Origin: Patiria miniata
Taxonomy: Eukaryota; Echinodermata; Asteroidea; Valvatida; Asterinidae
Reading direction: 5' to 3'
NCBI RefSeq assembly: GCF_015706575.1
Contig: NW_024037064.1
Location: 6,323,427-6,387,426, forward strand
Length of the DNA stretch: 64,000 nucleotides
In this document: positions 1 to 11,895 of the stretch, piece after piece
How positions within the stretch are numbered: the stretch's first letter is position 1
Layout of the letters: each line of letters begins with the position of its first letter
Made by a program: the position numbers and the translations under genes
Notes under the pieces: generated by a model
Seen by the model: the letters and a program-made list of their open reading frames with translations, nothing else
Database searches by the model: none
Told to the model about the DNA's origin: nothing

Positions 1-634
1 TGACATTTTCTCCAAGATGTTTGATACTTGTGTAATGGCAAAAAATGGCTCGCTAAGAAAAAATCCTGGTTGAAATTATTATGTCACGATATATTTTTAG
101 AAACTGGGAGAAAGAAGAAAAGGAATCAAGGAAACCAAATATACTTCTCAAATTTTGAATTTAGTCTGATAAAAAAGAAGATCTTTCACACAAAAACAAT
201 TTGTATCCTTAAATAAAAAAAATCTTCCTAAATACATGAAAGCAATCTCAATCTGGATCAAACAACGAATTAAAAAGTTAAAATGAATTTGCCAAAGAGA
301 AAAATAAAACTTTCAAGGATAAAAATAATAAACAATTGGATACAATTTTTGGAGAATATTGAGAAAAACTAAGGTTTAGATAAATGGACAGCAAGAAAAA
401 AGTAAAAAGCCACACGGCATTATTGGAAAATGACTGTAAAAAGCACAGCAATGATCTACAAACCAATGACTCCACAAGCAGACAAACCCAAGCAGGAAAC
501 AACTCCAGTTAGGAGCAACTTATAATGAAATACTGTGAACTATAAACTGCTGGTCTGCTGGCTACAACTAAAGTGTGGCTTGTAGGGCTGTCCATTTTCA
601 AATAATTAAGTATTCGATTATTTCAAAACTGCAC
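1..634. other. AT-rich non-coding sequence
   Basis: Short chance ORFs only, no splice-bounded open frame, no repeat that I recognise elsewhere in the window. Confidence 0.5.
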
Positions 635-1010
635 TTAACCGAATGTTTGAATATTAGAAACTTGCCGATCAAGTGTGACACACGCAAGCTGCAGCTGCCT
701 TCCTAGCTGGTCAACAATTGCATATAAAGCATGCTGGTTACAAATGACATGCGTTGATGGTATTGTCTCCTTTTCTTTGTCTGTGGCATCCATAGGGAGG
801 TTGCTGACAGCCAGGTGATGACCAGCATCTTTCACCAGTAGTCTCCTGGTCTTCCACTGCATCTCAAATTTCTTGCCACCACAGACGGATGTTTCAGTGA
901 AGTAGTTTTGCTCCAACCTCTCTGCCATCTGCCATGCGATGGGCGCTAGAGCACATCCCGTTGAGGAAGTCGGTAGCTAGGGGTGGAGGAGCACAGTTCA
1001 AGTTAACAAC
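635..1010 (-). pseudogene. Broken open frame, unrecognised
   Basis: An open frame of about 97 codons lies on the minus strand (635-928, ATG at 926-928). A second frame stays open just upstream on the same strand (about 929-1010, reading NLNCAPPPLATDFLNG), so this looks like one older coding stretch broken by a frameshift. Composition is richer in GC than the flanks. I do not recognise the family. No splice sites or domain motifs were found. A decayed transposon protein is the likeliest explanation, but chance cannot be excluded. Confidence 0.2.
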
Positions 1011-1535
1011 GCTGATGTTTGATGGTAGCTACTAGAGATCCTGGATGCTGACTCTGCCTTGGTAGGTGATGTTGAATACGGTAGAAATCACTAGGGAAAA
1101 GTTCTATATGAACAGCATGTGAAGTGACAGTCTCTAAAAAGAGAAGTGGTTCTGAAGATTTGAAGATTTAGTCCGTGATCTGTGACTGTCATCAGGAGAA
1201 TGCCTGAACCTAAAGACAGGTGGTCATTTAACAGGTGTGGGACAGATCCAGTGTGGATCAATAAAACATGATGCGATAATACAGCCAGCTTAGGGTTGAA
1301 TTATATTAGGAATAAATGACCCACAAGTCTTGGAACTATTGATAATCAATAACATGTGGAAATCACCCTGTAATACCTTTTGATCAGCACAAACCAGAAG
1401 AGCGATCACGCAGCAAATTGGAAAAAAAATTCACTGTTGCGTGACTGCTGCACAGATCGATGCGTGCCGGTTTTTGTACGGTCCCTACATACCTTGATGT
1501 TTAATTTCAATTTTGCTTTTTATTTTCAATTCAAG
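1011..1535. other. Non-coding sequence
   Basis: No supported gene. Nothing beyond short ORFs. Confidence 0.4.
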
Positions 1536-1597
1536 GTTTTCACAATGCCTGGACCTCAAAGTGCTGAAATGCCCTGAAACTGCACATCAAACATCAG
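1536..1597 (+). pseudogene. Partial copy of the exon at 5180-5310
   Basis: Bounded by an acceptor-like AG at 1534-1535 and a donor GTAGGT at 1598. The tract GAAATGCCCTGAAACTGC followed by ATCAAACATCAG matches the exon at 5180 with an internal deletion. In the frame used by that exon this copy stops (TGC TGA), so it is a relic or is used in another frame. Flanking sequence at 2220-2310 also resembles 4670-4760, so a block was probably duplicated here. Confidence 0.3.
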
Positions 1598-2402
1598 GTA
1601 GGTCAACACCATTGTCACAAACTCACAGCCACGTGCTGTGTTGTGTCAATTCCTGAAAAACTACATAGTCAATAATTTCGGTTTCATGAGCGCACTTCGT
1701 ACACTGACGCGTAATACAATAATTTTGGTTTTCACTAACTGAAGTGCAACCATGTACATGTAGCAGAAATACAATTAGGACAAAAATGCTTTGAAAGGTT
1801 TGACATGAATTTACTCCATCCGTATATTTTTGGGCTTAAACAAAAATTTATTTAAAAACCATTTTACTTGTGAAATTAAAATACACTCGCGTGCTGGGCA
1901 CTCACGCACAACTGAATGTCGATTCATGGTGTCTGTGACAACATTTTTGTAAGATATGGAGGTTCAATGTTTTCAGAGCTTAATTACTAGTAAATTAACA
2001 GAATAAAATCAATGGTTGATTTTTACATCCCTGCCTGCATCAGTGATCAATTGCATAAACTTTATTCAAAGTGGTTGTTACATCAACTATTTACTTGAAA
2101 TGGATCAGTAGAGGTTTTACGCACCATTTTTGGATCAGATCCTTGCTTGAACATTGTAGTAACCAAGTTCTTGTTAGTGCACCTTCTTCAGACAGCTCTG
2201 TGAACAAGTTCACTCATTATGTAACTTTCCATTCTGTGCATGTGTGCAATTATCTTGTTTGTTTACAATTTCACTTGCTTCATAAAGTCAGGTATTTGTT
2301 CCGGATAATAAAACTAAAAACTCAGTGTATACTCAGTGACTTGCAACCAACCCAGTTACTGGAGATCGCTTGAAGTAGATTGCATGCAAGTTGTTTCTTC
2401 AG
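1598..2402. other. Non-coding sequence with block similar to 4670-4760
   Basis: The stretch at about 2220-2310 (AACTTTCCATTCTGTG, then TATTTGTT and GGATAATAA) recurs diverged at 4670-4760. No gene is supported. Confidence 0.4.
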
Positions 2403-2894
2403 TCAAAATGTCCTACTGGTGATAGCATCAAAATTGAACAGTTGGCTGAACTTGCAGACAGAATAATGGATGTTGCTGCTCCACAGCAGCCAGCCAAGGT
2501 CAACTCAGTCACATCTACATGCACCCCTGCATCACTGACAGAAGTGCAACTTCTTCACACAGAAAAGCCAGCTGTCACTGCAAATACAAACATTGTCTGC
2601 AGGACGTCATCGTTCTTGCAGTCATTCAAGCAATTGACCACGCTCCCTGTGATGCTAAAACATCCGAGGGTCTTGGACCTGGATGACAGAAACAACTCTG
2701 GAGACAAGCTGCTGGAGAAGAATCACTACATGGCCAATCTCCAACACTCTGCGAAGGAACACTCATCAGATGCCCCTTTGGGCAGCAGTAAGGTGGATAA
2801 GGGGAGGATTCTGGCTCTGGCCCAACACTCTGTGGATGCATGCTTGAGAACCCCTCAGGGTAACCGTATCACAGATGAGGGTTCGGGGAAGTGA
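2403..2894 (+). pseudogene. Possible Gypsy gag-like remnant
   Basis: The frame is open for 164 codons from an acceptor-like TTGTTTCTTCAG at 2391-2402 to a TGA at 2892-2894. Near its start it reads IEQLAELADRIMDVAAP, a motif typical of the C-terminal part of metazoan Ty3/Gypsy Gag polyproteins. The rest does not continue as Gag (no zinc knuckle, no protease) and runs into a degenerate repeat from about 2740. I infer a truncated retroelement piece, possibly exonised. A genuine host exon remains possible. Confidence 0.3.
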
Positions 2895-3640
2895 CCGGGA
2901 AAGTGCCCGGGAAAGTGCCCAACACTCCGTGTAGGAATGCTCAGGAACCCAAGGGCGACCATAACATGGACAAGGGCCAGGCCAACGCCTGTACGTGGTA
3001 CTGGAGATCATTCCCACAGCTTTTGAACCCCATCGTTACAGGCACGGGTCCATTTCAAATCCACAGCCTTCAAGATCTTCAGACAATGAGACCAATCTTT
3101 TCCTATCCTGTCACTGGAATTGTGTCATGTGTCGGGAGAGCTACACTTGCAGCAGACGCTGACACAACACCAGCAGTACATTCTCTAGTTTCCTTTCACC
3201 TTGTACGTTTATCAGTGGGAGTTTGACTCAGACAGGCTAGCTGTTTCCAACCACTACCAAACTCACAAGTGCAGTGGGTCCGTTTCACCGATTGTCCGAG
3301 CTCTCCTGCGGCCTCATGACACACCTTCCAAGCCTGTGGATATAACGCTCCCAGCCCATGGCTTGGTTGGTCAATTAATAACGAGTGTACTGACATCAGC
3401 CTAACACTCTGTCTCCCAGGAGCACGAATCAGGGACTTCCCAGCCGGGACTGGGATCAAGTGAGATCTGGCCATATCCCAACACTCCACGGATGAATGCT
3501 GGAGTTCCCTGCGGGGTTCTTCTAGCGTGGATGAGAGAGTTGTTCTGGTGCTCCAACACTCTGTTTGGGGCCCTTTGGTGTTTCATAACACAGATGAGGG
3601 TCTGTACATGTATGTGCTGGGGGAGCAGCCGAATCCATGT
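2740..3640. repeat. Degenerate tandem repeat, core CCAACACTCTGTGGATGAATGC-like
   Basis: The core CAACACTC(T/C) recurs at about 2752, 2822, 2920, 3402, 3480 and 3553, often followed by a GGATGAATGCTGG-like tract. Where spacing is readable it is about 70-75 bp. The segment is GC-rich compared with its flanks and has no long open frame. It sits directly upstream of LINE remnants and may be part of that element. Confidence 0.45.
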
Positions 3641-3676
3641 GACTGATGTGCGGCGCTGGAATTCCATCACAGCTAG

Positions 3677-4537
3677 GTGAGGGAGCAGGCCGGGTTGCTT
3701 TTGGACATGGCCAGCAAGCTGCGGCTTACCTTCGGACCAATGAAGTGTGTCACTCTGTCCCTGGAGTGTCGCAGAGGTCGGTGAGTGCTTCCCTCAGACT
3801 ACAAAGTGCAAGGCAGCGATATTCCAGCACTGACTGAGGAATTATATCGTTACTGTCACGTCCGTATCGGGTCGTAGAAGTAACAAGAACCTTGAGGCAG
3901 TGGTGGCCAAGATGACAGAAGATCTGGGCAAGGTGGAATCCTCTCTCCTGGCCCCCTGGCAAACGCTGGACGCACTACAAACTGCCATTGAATAGTGCAC
4001 CTTGTATGTGTTGCTTGCCAGCAATTGCCAGAAGAAAAGTCTAAAGTGGCTTTGGGATGAGGTGGTGAGGTTGGTGCGGAAAGTTTGCATCCTTCCGACG
4101 AGGACCGCCACCTATGACATCTTTGCAGACAGAATGGTGAGCGGTCTGGGTCTGACGGATCCCATCCAGGATGCTGCAGTCAAACAGTCACGCAAGCTGT
4201 ATGAATTTCCTCTTCACCTGGCAATACCGGTTGCAGTGTCTCCACCATGCAGCTGACTTCTGTCGTCTGCCGCACCATTCAGTTCATGAGCGAGTCTAGG
4301 GAGGGGGACCTGGCCAACTTCAGCTTGAGCGGGCAGATCTGTACCCTCTGGTCCCAGGCTATTATGGTGGTTGGCCTTTTGCGTATCTCTTGCAGTGGCT
4401 GCTGTTAGCTCAGTAGTCGCACGTACGAACAAGGGGAAGGAGATACTCTCCAAGACCATTACCACGGTTCTGCAGGCCGCCGCCCGAGAGTTTTACTCTG
4501 GTAAATTTCTCTTGTTGACAACCGACCGCAGCTGGTA
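3677..4537 (+). pseudogene. Non-LTR retrotransposon reverse transcriptase remnant, R2/NeSL-like C-terminal part
   Basis: Three consecutive frames on + rebuild the end of a LINE reverse transcriptase. First, LLLDMASKLRLTFGPMKC (from about 3694) resembles the segment after the catalytic YADD motif, where LxxNPxKC is usual, and is followed by QGSDIPALTEELYRY. Next comes a thumb-like region with LLAPWQTLDAL (about 3936) and VRLVRKVCILP (about 4066). Last is a tail with ARTNKGKEILSKTITTVLQ (about 4418). In-frame stops (TGA near 3780, TAG at 3993-3995) and at least two frameshifts kill it. The polymerase core and YADD motif are not present, so it is 5' truncated. The family call rests on the LAPWQxLDALRT-type thumb motif known from R2/NeSL/Hero-like LINEs. 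The exact clade is uncertain. Confidence 0.6.
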
Positions 4538-4825
4538 ATTTGAATCAGCCCTCTTTGGCATCCTCACTTACTTAGCAGCAAACATGTACACACCACTACC
4601 TGTCATTCAGAGCATGGTCCAACGATTACAATGCCAACTCAAGCTCTGTGATGAACACTCAAATTGCTCTGTAACTTTCCATTCTGTGTGCTCACGTGTA
4701 TGAAATGTGTATCGTTTTGCTTGCATCTAAAAGTCAATTATTTGTTTTGGATAATAATAACCCATGTCTACAGCCTCGCAAGTAATTTACTCTATCAAGT
4801 AATCTATATTTCATTTTTTGCACAG
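4538..4825. other. Non-coding, ends in a splice acceptor
   Basis: AT-rich. The block at 4670-4760 is a diverged copy of 2220-2310. It ends in a pyrimidine-rich acceptor TTTTTTGCACAG before 4826. Confidence 0.4.
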
Positions 4826-4913
4826 TCTTTGATTAGACAGGACCTGAGTAACCTGAGTAAGTCCTCAGACGCCTGTTATCAGAACCACAAGAAGAGGAAT
4901 GCATGTGTTTCAG
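4826..4913 (+). CDS. Candidate internal exon, unknown protein
   Basis: The acceptor TTTTTTGCACAG precedes 4826 and a strong donor CAG|GTAAGC follows 4913. One frame is open through all 29 codons and reads SLIRQDLSNLSKSSDACYQN then HKKRNACVS, leaving one base (phase 1). The protein is basic and polar with no recognised domain. Joined to 5180 it completes a Gly codon and stays open to a stop. Joined instead to 6414 it also stays open for 37 codons. No upstream coding exon was identified, so the start of the gene is unknown. A non-coding RNA exon or chance remain possible. Confidence 0.35.
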
Positions 4914-5179
4914 GTAAGCTAAGAACTTGTTCAATATACTTGAGTACTTGCTTTTGCAACAATGTTTATGTGAATTATGGGTTGATGAAAAATTCATGCT
5001 AAAATATTGCTGTAGATGTGAACGCAAAGGAAGCTAAAATTTTAAATTCTATCTTGAAAACACCTCCCTACATATAGTTGTTCTCCCAAATTAGTGGAGT
5101 CTCAAAAGCTACAAAAGCCTGCAAAAAAGTACGTTATTTATATTCAATTTCCTTTTATTTTTTTCAACTTGAATTTCAG

Positions 5180-5310
5180 GTTTTCCTGCTCTTACCAAGA
5201 AGACGTTGCTCTTGATGCTGGAATGCCCTGAAACTGCCCCACTTTGTGATGACATCAAACATCAGAGAAACTACATCCAAGGTGCCTTGGGCCTATTTAG
5301 AATGTACTAG
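5180..5310 (+). CDS. Candidate terminal exon, unknown protein
   Basis: The acceptor CTTGAATTTCAG ends at 5179. Taking one base from the exon at 4826-4913, the frame reads G then FPALTKKTLLLMLECPETAP and onward to RMY and a TAG at 5308-5310, 43 codons without interruption. No domain is recognised. The region around ECPETAP is repeated, truncated, at 1536-1597. Phase agreement with the preceding exon (a one in three event) and the two good splice sites are the only support. Confidence 0.35.
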
Positions 5311-6413
5311 GCTGTTAAATGAGAAAAAAAGGTTATATGGGCAATTCCATGCTGGTGGAGACACAAGACCAAACAATTATTTTACGGTTTGCTCAAGTTT
5401 GATTTGCTGAAGTGACACAATATATCTTGACGTTTTAAAACTGAAATAGTTTCGTCCCATGCGCGCACTATTTTGTGAGTAACGGTACACCATCACATCA
5501 AAGTCTGCAATGACGTCATGATGACTTATGGATGCACTGGTAAGGAATTTTGAATGAGTCTTTTGCTATCTATTCAGTAATATTTTCTCTCCATTTGTTA
5601 TGTCACCATTTTGAGGGCATTTCTGTGAAAATGGATATTTCTTTTAAGCTGTCAATTTTTAGTCAGATTGTGCTTGTAAGATGAGATGCAAATATTATTA
5701 TTTATAAGTCACCAAAACATTTTTTTTCTTTGTAAATACATGTACCTTTATTTTCTGACCAATGAATTATTCTGTTAAAAGTTATTTAGCTTGAGTTCTG
5801 AGAAGTATATTTAAAAAATAGAATGTTGTTTACATTTTTGTTTTATGCTCAGGCCAGCCATGGAATATTGTAATGTCGGCACATGTAATGTCATGCAGTC
5901 ACAATCTCTTAGCGTAACGTAATGCCAGTCACATTATTGCACAGTCCGTAGTTGAGTAAAAATGCAAGTACACATGTTATTTAAGTCCATACACATACAA
6001 GTAGTCAACTCTTTGAACCAAAATGCAACTGAGTGCCAAGCCACTGTCTGAGCAACTTATATATTTTTCACAAACCAAGTATTTTTAAAATTTAATTTGG
6101 ACATCTGTAACCCTTTGATAAAATGAAAAATATATATTTGTTTTGTTTTTGGGCACAAGTAGTCTATCATTGTCCATTCTGATGGGGTGGGGTGGGGGGA
6201 AGTCTTCCCTGTGAGAACTGAATTATTGTTTGGCACCAAATAGTTTGGTATTCATAATTCCCTTTTACTAAACATCGGCTGATCTAAATTCTTCATTTTG
6301 TTGTTGGTTCATTGGATAACTTTGGTATTGCTGCAAAAATAGCAATTAAAATTGTGTCAATATAAACATGTACAAAATATGAATAAGTCTGTTGAATATT
6401 TTATATTTTTCAG
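5311..6413. other. AT-rich non-coding sequence (possible intron)
   Basis: No supported exon. It ends in the acceptor-like TATTTTTCAG before 6414. Confidence 0.4.
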
Positions 6414-6578
6414 GAAAGATGTACAGCCAAGTTGCAACTGACAGCAGCAGAGAGAAAGACACAGCAGAAACAAAACTTGGAAGAAAAGGATTGTATGAAG
6501 ACCACAAGAGGAACAAATGAAAGAGGAATAGACAGAAAAGAACAGAACATGAGGAGTTTCATAAGTGAGCAAGAATAA
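6414..6578 (+). CDS. Candidate terminal exon with polyA signal, unknown protein
   Basis: The pyrimidine tract and AG at 6411-6413 precede a frame open for 54 codons (ERCTAKLQLTAAERKTQQKQ to SFISEQE) that stops at TAA 6576-6578. It is rich in K, E, Q and R, consistent with a helix or coiled coil. AATAAA overlaps the stop (6574-6579) and a second AATAAA is at 6896-6901. If spliced from 4913 in phase 1, a different frame is used (KMYSQVATDSSREKDTAETK), open for 37 codons to a TGA. Which frame, if either, is coding cannot be decided here. The strand and splice signals agree with the exons at 4.8-5.3 kb. Confidence 0.3.
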   Translation, partial: ERCTAKLQLTAAERKTQQKQNLEEKDCMKTTRGTNERGIDRKEQNMRSFISEQE

Positions 6579-8499
6579 AACTATGAGAAAAGTAGTTAGA
6601 ATTGAGCATGGAATTTGTTAAACATGTTGAGACCTCAAAATTGTTAGTAACACAGAAAATATGATGCAAGTCTATTTACACAGTTTTGATTGGAGACAAC
6701 TGTAATATTATTAGGGTCGCTTTGCAAAGTTTCTTACTTAATTAGCTTTATGATCAGTTACTTTTTGGTGTTGACGGTATATACATGTAGGTTTTTTATT
6801 ATGTTTTTGTTTTTCATAAATTTTAAAACTCTGAGTTTGGATATTGAAAAAATATTTTGTTCTTGCATACAGTCACTGTTGGAAATTATAAAGACAATAA
6901 AACCTGAATCTGAACAGAAACTATTCAATACACAGTGTCTCATTTCTCAATTATCATGATTATAAAAACTTTCATTTTACATCTTTGTACATGTATAAAG
7001 TGTTACACTGGCTATAAATTATATGAAAAATAAAATATGACATCCATTGGCCTTAAACATGAAGAGAAATTTCAAATTTGCTCTATCATTTGTTTCCTGT
7101 GTTGCTTTTTATGTAATGCCAGTCACAATAAAGAAAGAATTCTGTAAGCGAAGGACAGAAAAGATCAATGCGTCTACAGGTTGAAAATGTAAAGACACTT
7201 CATCCCGAAAAAAATGATGCGTATTGGAATTTATATGATACGGCTGATCAGTGTATGCAAACATAATAGCGTGTCCAAATTTCAGTTTTCGGCATAGCAT
7301 CTCTGCGTATACCTATTGAGAAAATGGCGTTACAATTTCTTGTCACAAAAATGCTCCAAATTCACCATACACCTTCAAAAGTTCACTCTTTAACTCCAAA
7401 CCGACATATGTCTTATATGTCATAAAATTAAGAATGAGAGGTGGTTATCATTTCACTTTATCGATTCTTGTACGAGAAGAATTGAAGTGATGGTGTCACA
7501 CGTAAAATTGTTCTGAATCGTGATAATGATGCGAATTTGAAACCTGCCGAAACTCTCTAATGTCTGTCACCATGGAATTGCTCATATTCTTGCTCAAACT
7601 GTAGATTTTCTGCTTTTGCCCAATACTTGGCATTATTGTTTTTCTGTTCATTTGCATTTTGAGATGTCCTTGAATTTATGGAAAGAAAAGGGAAATGGAA
7701 AGTGTTTTTGAAATAATTTGAGCATTCTAAAATGAATTGGCATAAAAATCTAGCCAGATAGACACAGTTAAAATATTTGGTCTATAGAGGGCAGTATGCA
7801 TATATTATCTGTAACATGTTTGTAAATCAATGTTTAACTTATTTAAATTTAGTTGTACAAGCAATTATTCCTGAAATAAGGCGTTACTGTATTGGAACTG
7901 GTATTGTTTTTCTTTTTGAAGTGGTTAAAACATTTCAGAATTTGAAAAAAATAGTTGTATAAGATTTGAGGCAAAAATCACTGACAATTTTAAGTAAAAT
8001 CGAGATTACCAAATTTAAAAACTCCATTTCCACATTCAAACAAAAGTTTGGCCTTTTATAGTTAAAAACAACTTTGTGCCCCCCCCCCCCCGAAGAATAA
8101 AATTAGTGAACAAATTTAACGTAGGACTTGCTTTTAAAATATTGAGCATTGACAAATTTAGAATCTTGTAAAGGGAAGTAAATTAACGTCTACATTTATT
8201 AAAACAGAATTGTGTTTCTTGTTAAATACATGTATGTGAAGTTTAAAAAACTGTAATATTAACTTTAAAAAAAGTGTGAGATAGGTTTGTAAAAAGTGTA
8301 AATAAAGGGCAACAATAGAAAGAATATGGAAATAAATGTCTTAATTGAGAACCAGAATTTTGGGTCTCTTGTGGTCTTCTGAATATTCATTTTTCTGCTT
8401 TTTATTATTCAATTATTGAAATTAGCCCAGGCGGCCATTTTTTTTCTTTTTTTATATTGCGCAATCTAACCTTTAAATATAAGTTCCGAGAACAAATTT
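6579..8499. other. AT-rich non-coding sequence
   Basis: No gene is supported. A run of 13 C lies at 8079-8091. The AATAAA at 6896 could end a transcript from the exons to the left. Confidence 0.45.
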
Positions 8500-8630
8500 T
8501 CGAAGAGGCCAGTGGCCTGGGGGTCCAGCTCGCTGACCGCCAGGCGCTGGGTCCCTGGTTCAAAACCAAGCCGGGGACCCGGGAGGAGAATTTTTCCTCA
8601 CAGCAGTAATAAATTTTAAAAATAAATAAA
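8500..8630 (+). repeat. tRNA-like (SINE-like) sequence
   Basis: GGTTCAAAACC at 8557-8567 matches a Pol III B box (GGTTCGANTCC) with mismatches, preceded by a GC-rich arm-like stretch TGGCCTGGGGGTCCAG. The A box is weak. It is probably a diverged SINE head. Confidence 0.35.
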
Positions 8631-8640
8631 ATAGTAGCAT

Positions 8641-8702
8641 GGAGCAGGGTTGAACCGTGTACCTTCTGCATGCCAGCTCTACTCTTTTCCGCTCTGCCAT
8701 GG
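8641..8702 (-). repeat. tRNA-like sequence with intact A and B boxes
   Basis: On the minus strand TGGCAGAGCGG (8689-8699) fits the Pol III A box TRGCNNAGYGG exactly, and GGTTCAACCCT (8646-8656) is close to the B box, about 32 bases downstream. The arms do not fold into a convincing functional tRNA, so this is a tRNA pseudogene or SINE head. It converges on the + strand tRNA-like sequence at 8500-8630. Confidence 0.5.
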
Positions 8703-8729
8703 CAATTTCTTGAAAAAATCTCCGGTTAT

Positions 8730-11551
8730 CGTAATTAAAACCCTTAGGTTGTTGGACTTGGACAATTTTTCAGCTTTGGCCAGAATTTCAGAAATCAAGG
8801 GGTACCCCTTGATTTTTTTTCAGATCTGAGGGTCTGAGGCTGGGAGGTTGAGAAGTTGGGAGCTGGAGGGTAGGCTTTGGGACTTTGGGCTGACTGGTTG
8901 ATGGTTGAGAGGGAAATAGAATATTAGTTGAAGGGCTTCCTGACTGATAGGTCTGCAAGTTGATAGGACTAGGGAGGGTCTTGGGGATTTTTGGACTTAG
9001 AGTTTATTTGGCTGGACTTAGATTTGGGAACATAATTTCCTCATATTAGTTGGCCTAAATTTTTGACTGAATTTTCAGACTTCTTTTTTGAAGCCCTACC
9101 CTGTCTTGTAAGTTCAGATCTGTCTTCGCAGCCAATCATCAGTCAGACTGGTAGTTAGCCTTTTCCTTTTTTTGAGATTGCTGAACTTGTTGAAGCCTGC
9201 TAGAGACCACATAAGACTGCTGGAATGCTGGTTACCAGTGGTGTGTGAGGTGGAGGTAGACTTCTTAGCCTGAGGGTCTCGATGCAACCTGGTTGAAGGG
9301 CCTTCCTCACTTGACCATGTAGTGCGCCGTCAAAATGGGTTTTCATGCTTCAATGATTTTGTATGGCTTATCGCCCTCTCCTGTCAAGGTGTTTAGAGGT
9401 CACATGATAGTCTGGTGCCGGTGAAAATTTCAAGATTTTTAAACAGGAGTAATTTTTACACTTAATTTTTAGAGGTATGCCTAAATGTTTGCAAATCTTA
9501 GATTTGTTTCTCAGTGCAACAGTATAATGCAAAGTTTCTACGGCTTTGATTATATTTTACATTAGTACTTTTCTAAATGTTTAATCATTTTTTAATTGTT
9601 ACACGATTCCTCTTGAAATTTTATGGAGTTCTTAATTGAAGACTTTACTTTATGAACAATCGATGGACACATTTTTAATTAAGCTCAGCATATATTTCCA
9701 GAATTGTTGTCCAGACAAATTTGTTGTTCTTGTTGCGTATTACGAATATTTTTCATTCCGATTTAAACTTTCACGCAGAACACACTTCGTTGTTTTTGTT
9801 ATATTAATTGAATTAATTTGCTGTTGAAATTAAATAGACATCGTCTCAAAAACCAGTGTGTGGGTTTTTTTGGACTTTTTTTTGCATTATTTTGCATTGC
9901 CATTTTCTCGCTAAAAACAGTTTGTTTTAGTTACATTAACTGTATTGTTTGATATTCCTGTTAAAATTTTTCAGGCTTCACAAAAACGTCATGATCAGTT
10001 TATAGCGGAGGAAATTTCACTTTAATACAATGGGTATTTCTCATGATATCCTCCAGACAACGAGTATGTTCTGTTTCATTAGGTCGAGTAAAAAAAAAAC
10101 ATGTTCCTCGTCCGGGTTTTTGAAAAAAAAGAGGAAGCGGGGCTTTTTATTTTTTTATTTGTTTCAAGATGGCCGCCATATTAAAATTTCCTGAACTGTT
10201 GGTGTTTCCACTGTTCAAAAACACTTTTAAAATGAAAGATAAGTTGGACAAGAGAAATGTACATATTTACAGTGTCATTTAGACTTGTATTGTCTACAAT
10301 TTATTTTCCGATGAATTTGTGGATTTTTTCGGTGTTTTTTTACTGCACTTTTCTTTTCATAATAAAAAAAATTATAAAAAAATCCAGGCGGCCTCCAAAA
10401 AGGAAGCAGGCGGGAACAAGATTTATTTTTTTAATTTGCCTTAATGGTTGATTTAATTCGCATTGTACTTGTTTTCCTGCTGAATTAACACAATCTACAA
10501 TATTAAATTTGACAATTCCTCTTCAAATTTGGGTTGTTTAAGACGTCAAATTTTCGTGACGCGCATCGGCTGCGCCGTATTTTGGAAACATTCCAAGCAA
10601 CAGGAGCGCATGTTTAGAACATTTTGCACACTACGTGTACATGGTGTTGAACACGCAGTCTTAATTTTCCTAAAAAGATGGCGTCCTATGAGAGAGATCT
10701 ATTGGAGAATCCGGGCCTCGTCATCACAACCAACCAACAAACACAATTTCAATTGACTTGCATTCTGATTGTACTTCTTCCACTGAACACACTCCATTGT
10801 GTTTTGTTTTATTGTTGCAAGAAAAACTATTGCAATAAATTGTTACGCACTTCCTGTTATTCTAGATTTGTATCTGCACATGTGCACTTAATCAGGCCAT
10901 AGAGCTATAGTAAATTATTAAAGAGCTTATTCATATATGAATAGGATGAAGCTTGCTGGGCGCATGCATCCATGTTTGTGCTTAAGTCATCAGAAATTAG
11001 CTCAAATGTTGTAAGTTTATACATTTCAAAGCTGTTATTACAACTTTCATTTAATTCTGTGCTTTCACACTAATGCGCTGCATAGATTTTTGCATTTTTT
11101 TCATTGTAGATCACGTGCCTGCTCAGCCATATATCTGTTATATTTTGGCAACACATTAAGCGCACAAAACTCACAAAAATTGATGTCATATTGGCGATGT
11201 GACTTGCACATTGATCTCGCTACATGTACATTCTTCAAGCACTGTGTTGAGCTCAGACAACTTTGAAGTGTGCAAGGGAATGAGGAGTAAATGCTCTCAT
11301 AATTTACTACAGCTCTATGGAATGGACATTTTAACTGATAAACTACTATTGAGACAACAGAGGTCAAAGGTCACCCAGGTTCACAGACCTTTAATGTTGT
11401 AATGTACATGTCAACAAAACATATCTTCAACTGACAGTTTCCAAGATTGGTTTCAATAAACTTCAAATTTAACATTAGTAGCCTATCATCTTTTTACATA
11501 CAAAATTAAGCCAACAAAGAAGCAAAGGATTTTTCAATTGTTTTACAGTAA
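8730..11551. other. Non-coding sequence
   Basis: Low-complexity T- and G-rich sentences at 8800-9330 and AT-rich sequence after. No exon with both splice sites and no recognised repeat. Confidence 0.4.
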
Positions 11552-11895
11552 GGCCAAAAAAAATACTCGGTCTCTGGTCAGACCAAAGTTTCGGAATTGA
11601 TGTGGCGACGCGGCTTTTTTTTTTTTTTGCTTTTTTTTCAAGCTTTGATTGTACAGACAAGGTGGGGTACTATTTTGCTTTTTTTTTTGTGTCCTCATGT
11701 ACATTGGTGTCCTCCATAATTTGCCTTGGTGCCCTCGATCATTTGCCTTGTTGCAATTTCCCATTCCTTGGTGCTCTTTGGTAAAAAAATCTGAGGTGCG
11801 GCAATAGAGGGCACTGTTGGAGCTACCGCAGAACATTTTGGAAAAAAAAAATTGACGTGCATGATTAAAATCGACCAGAGACCCTTTTTTTGGCC
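11552..11895. mobile_element. Harbinger-like MITE, copy 1
   Basis: Ends are GGCCAAAAAAAATACTCGG and its inverted counterpart GACCAGAGACC...TTTGGCC, containing the shared inner motif GGTCTCTGGTC/GACCAGAGACC. The body (GTACAGACAAGGTGGG, ATTGGTGTCCTCCATAATTT) matches elements at 21172 and 48625. There is no coding capacity. The flanks TAA/CAA agree at two of three bases with a 3 bp target duplication, as in PIF/Harbinger. Confidence 0.65.

Noticed and set aside
2766..3670. Several overlapping ORFs on both strands
   Set aside because: They follow a GC-rich degenerate repeat. Frames shift within it and none has splice or domain support.
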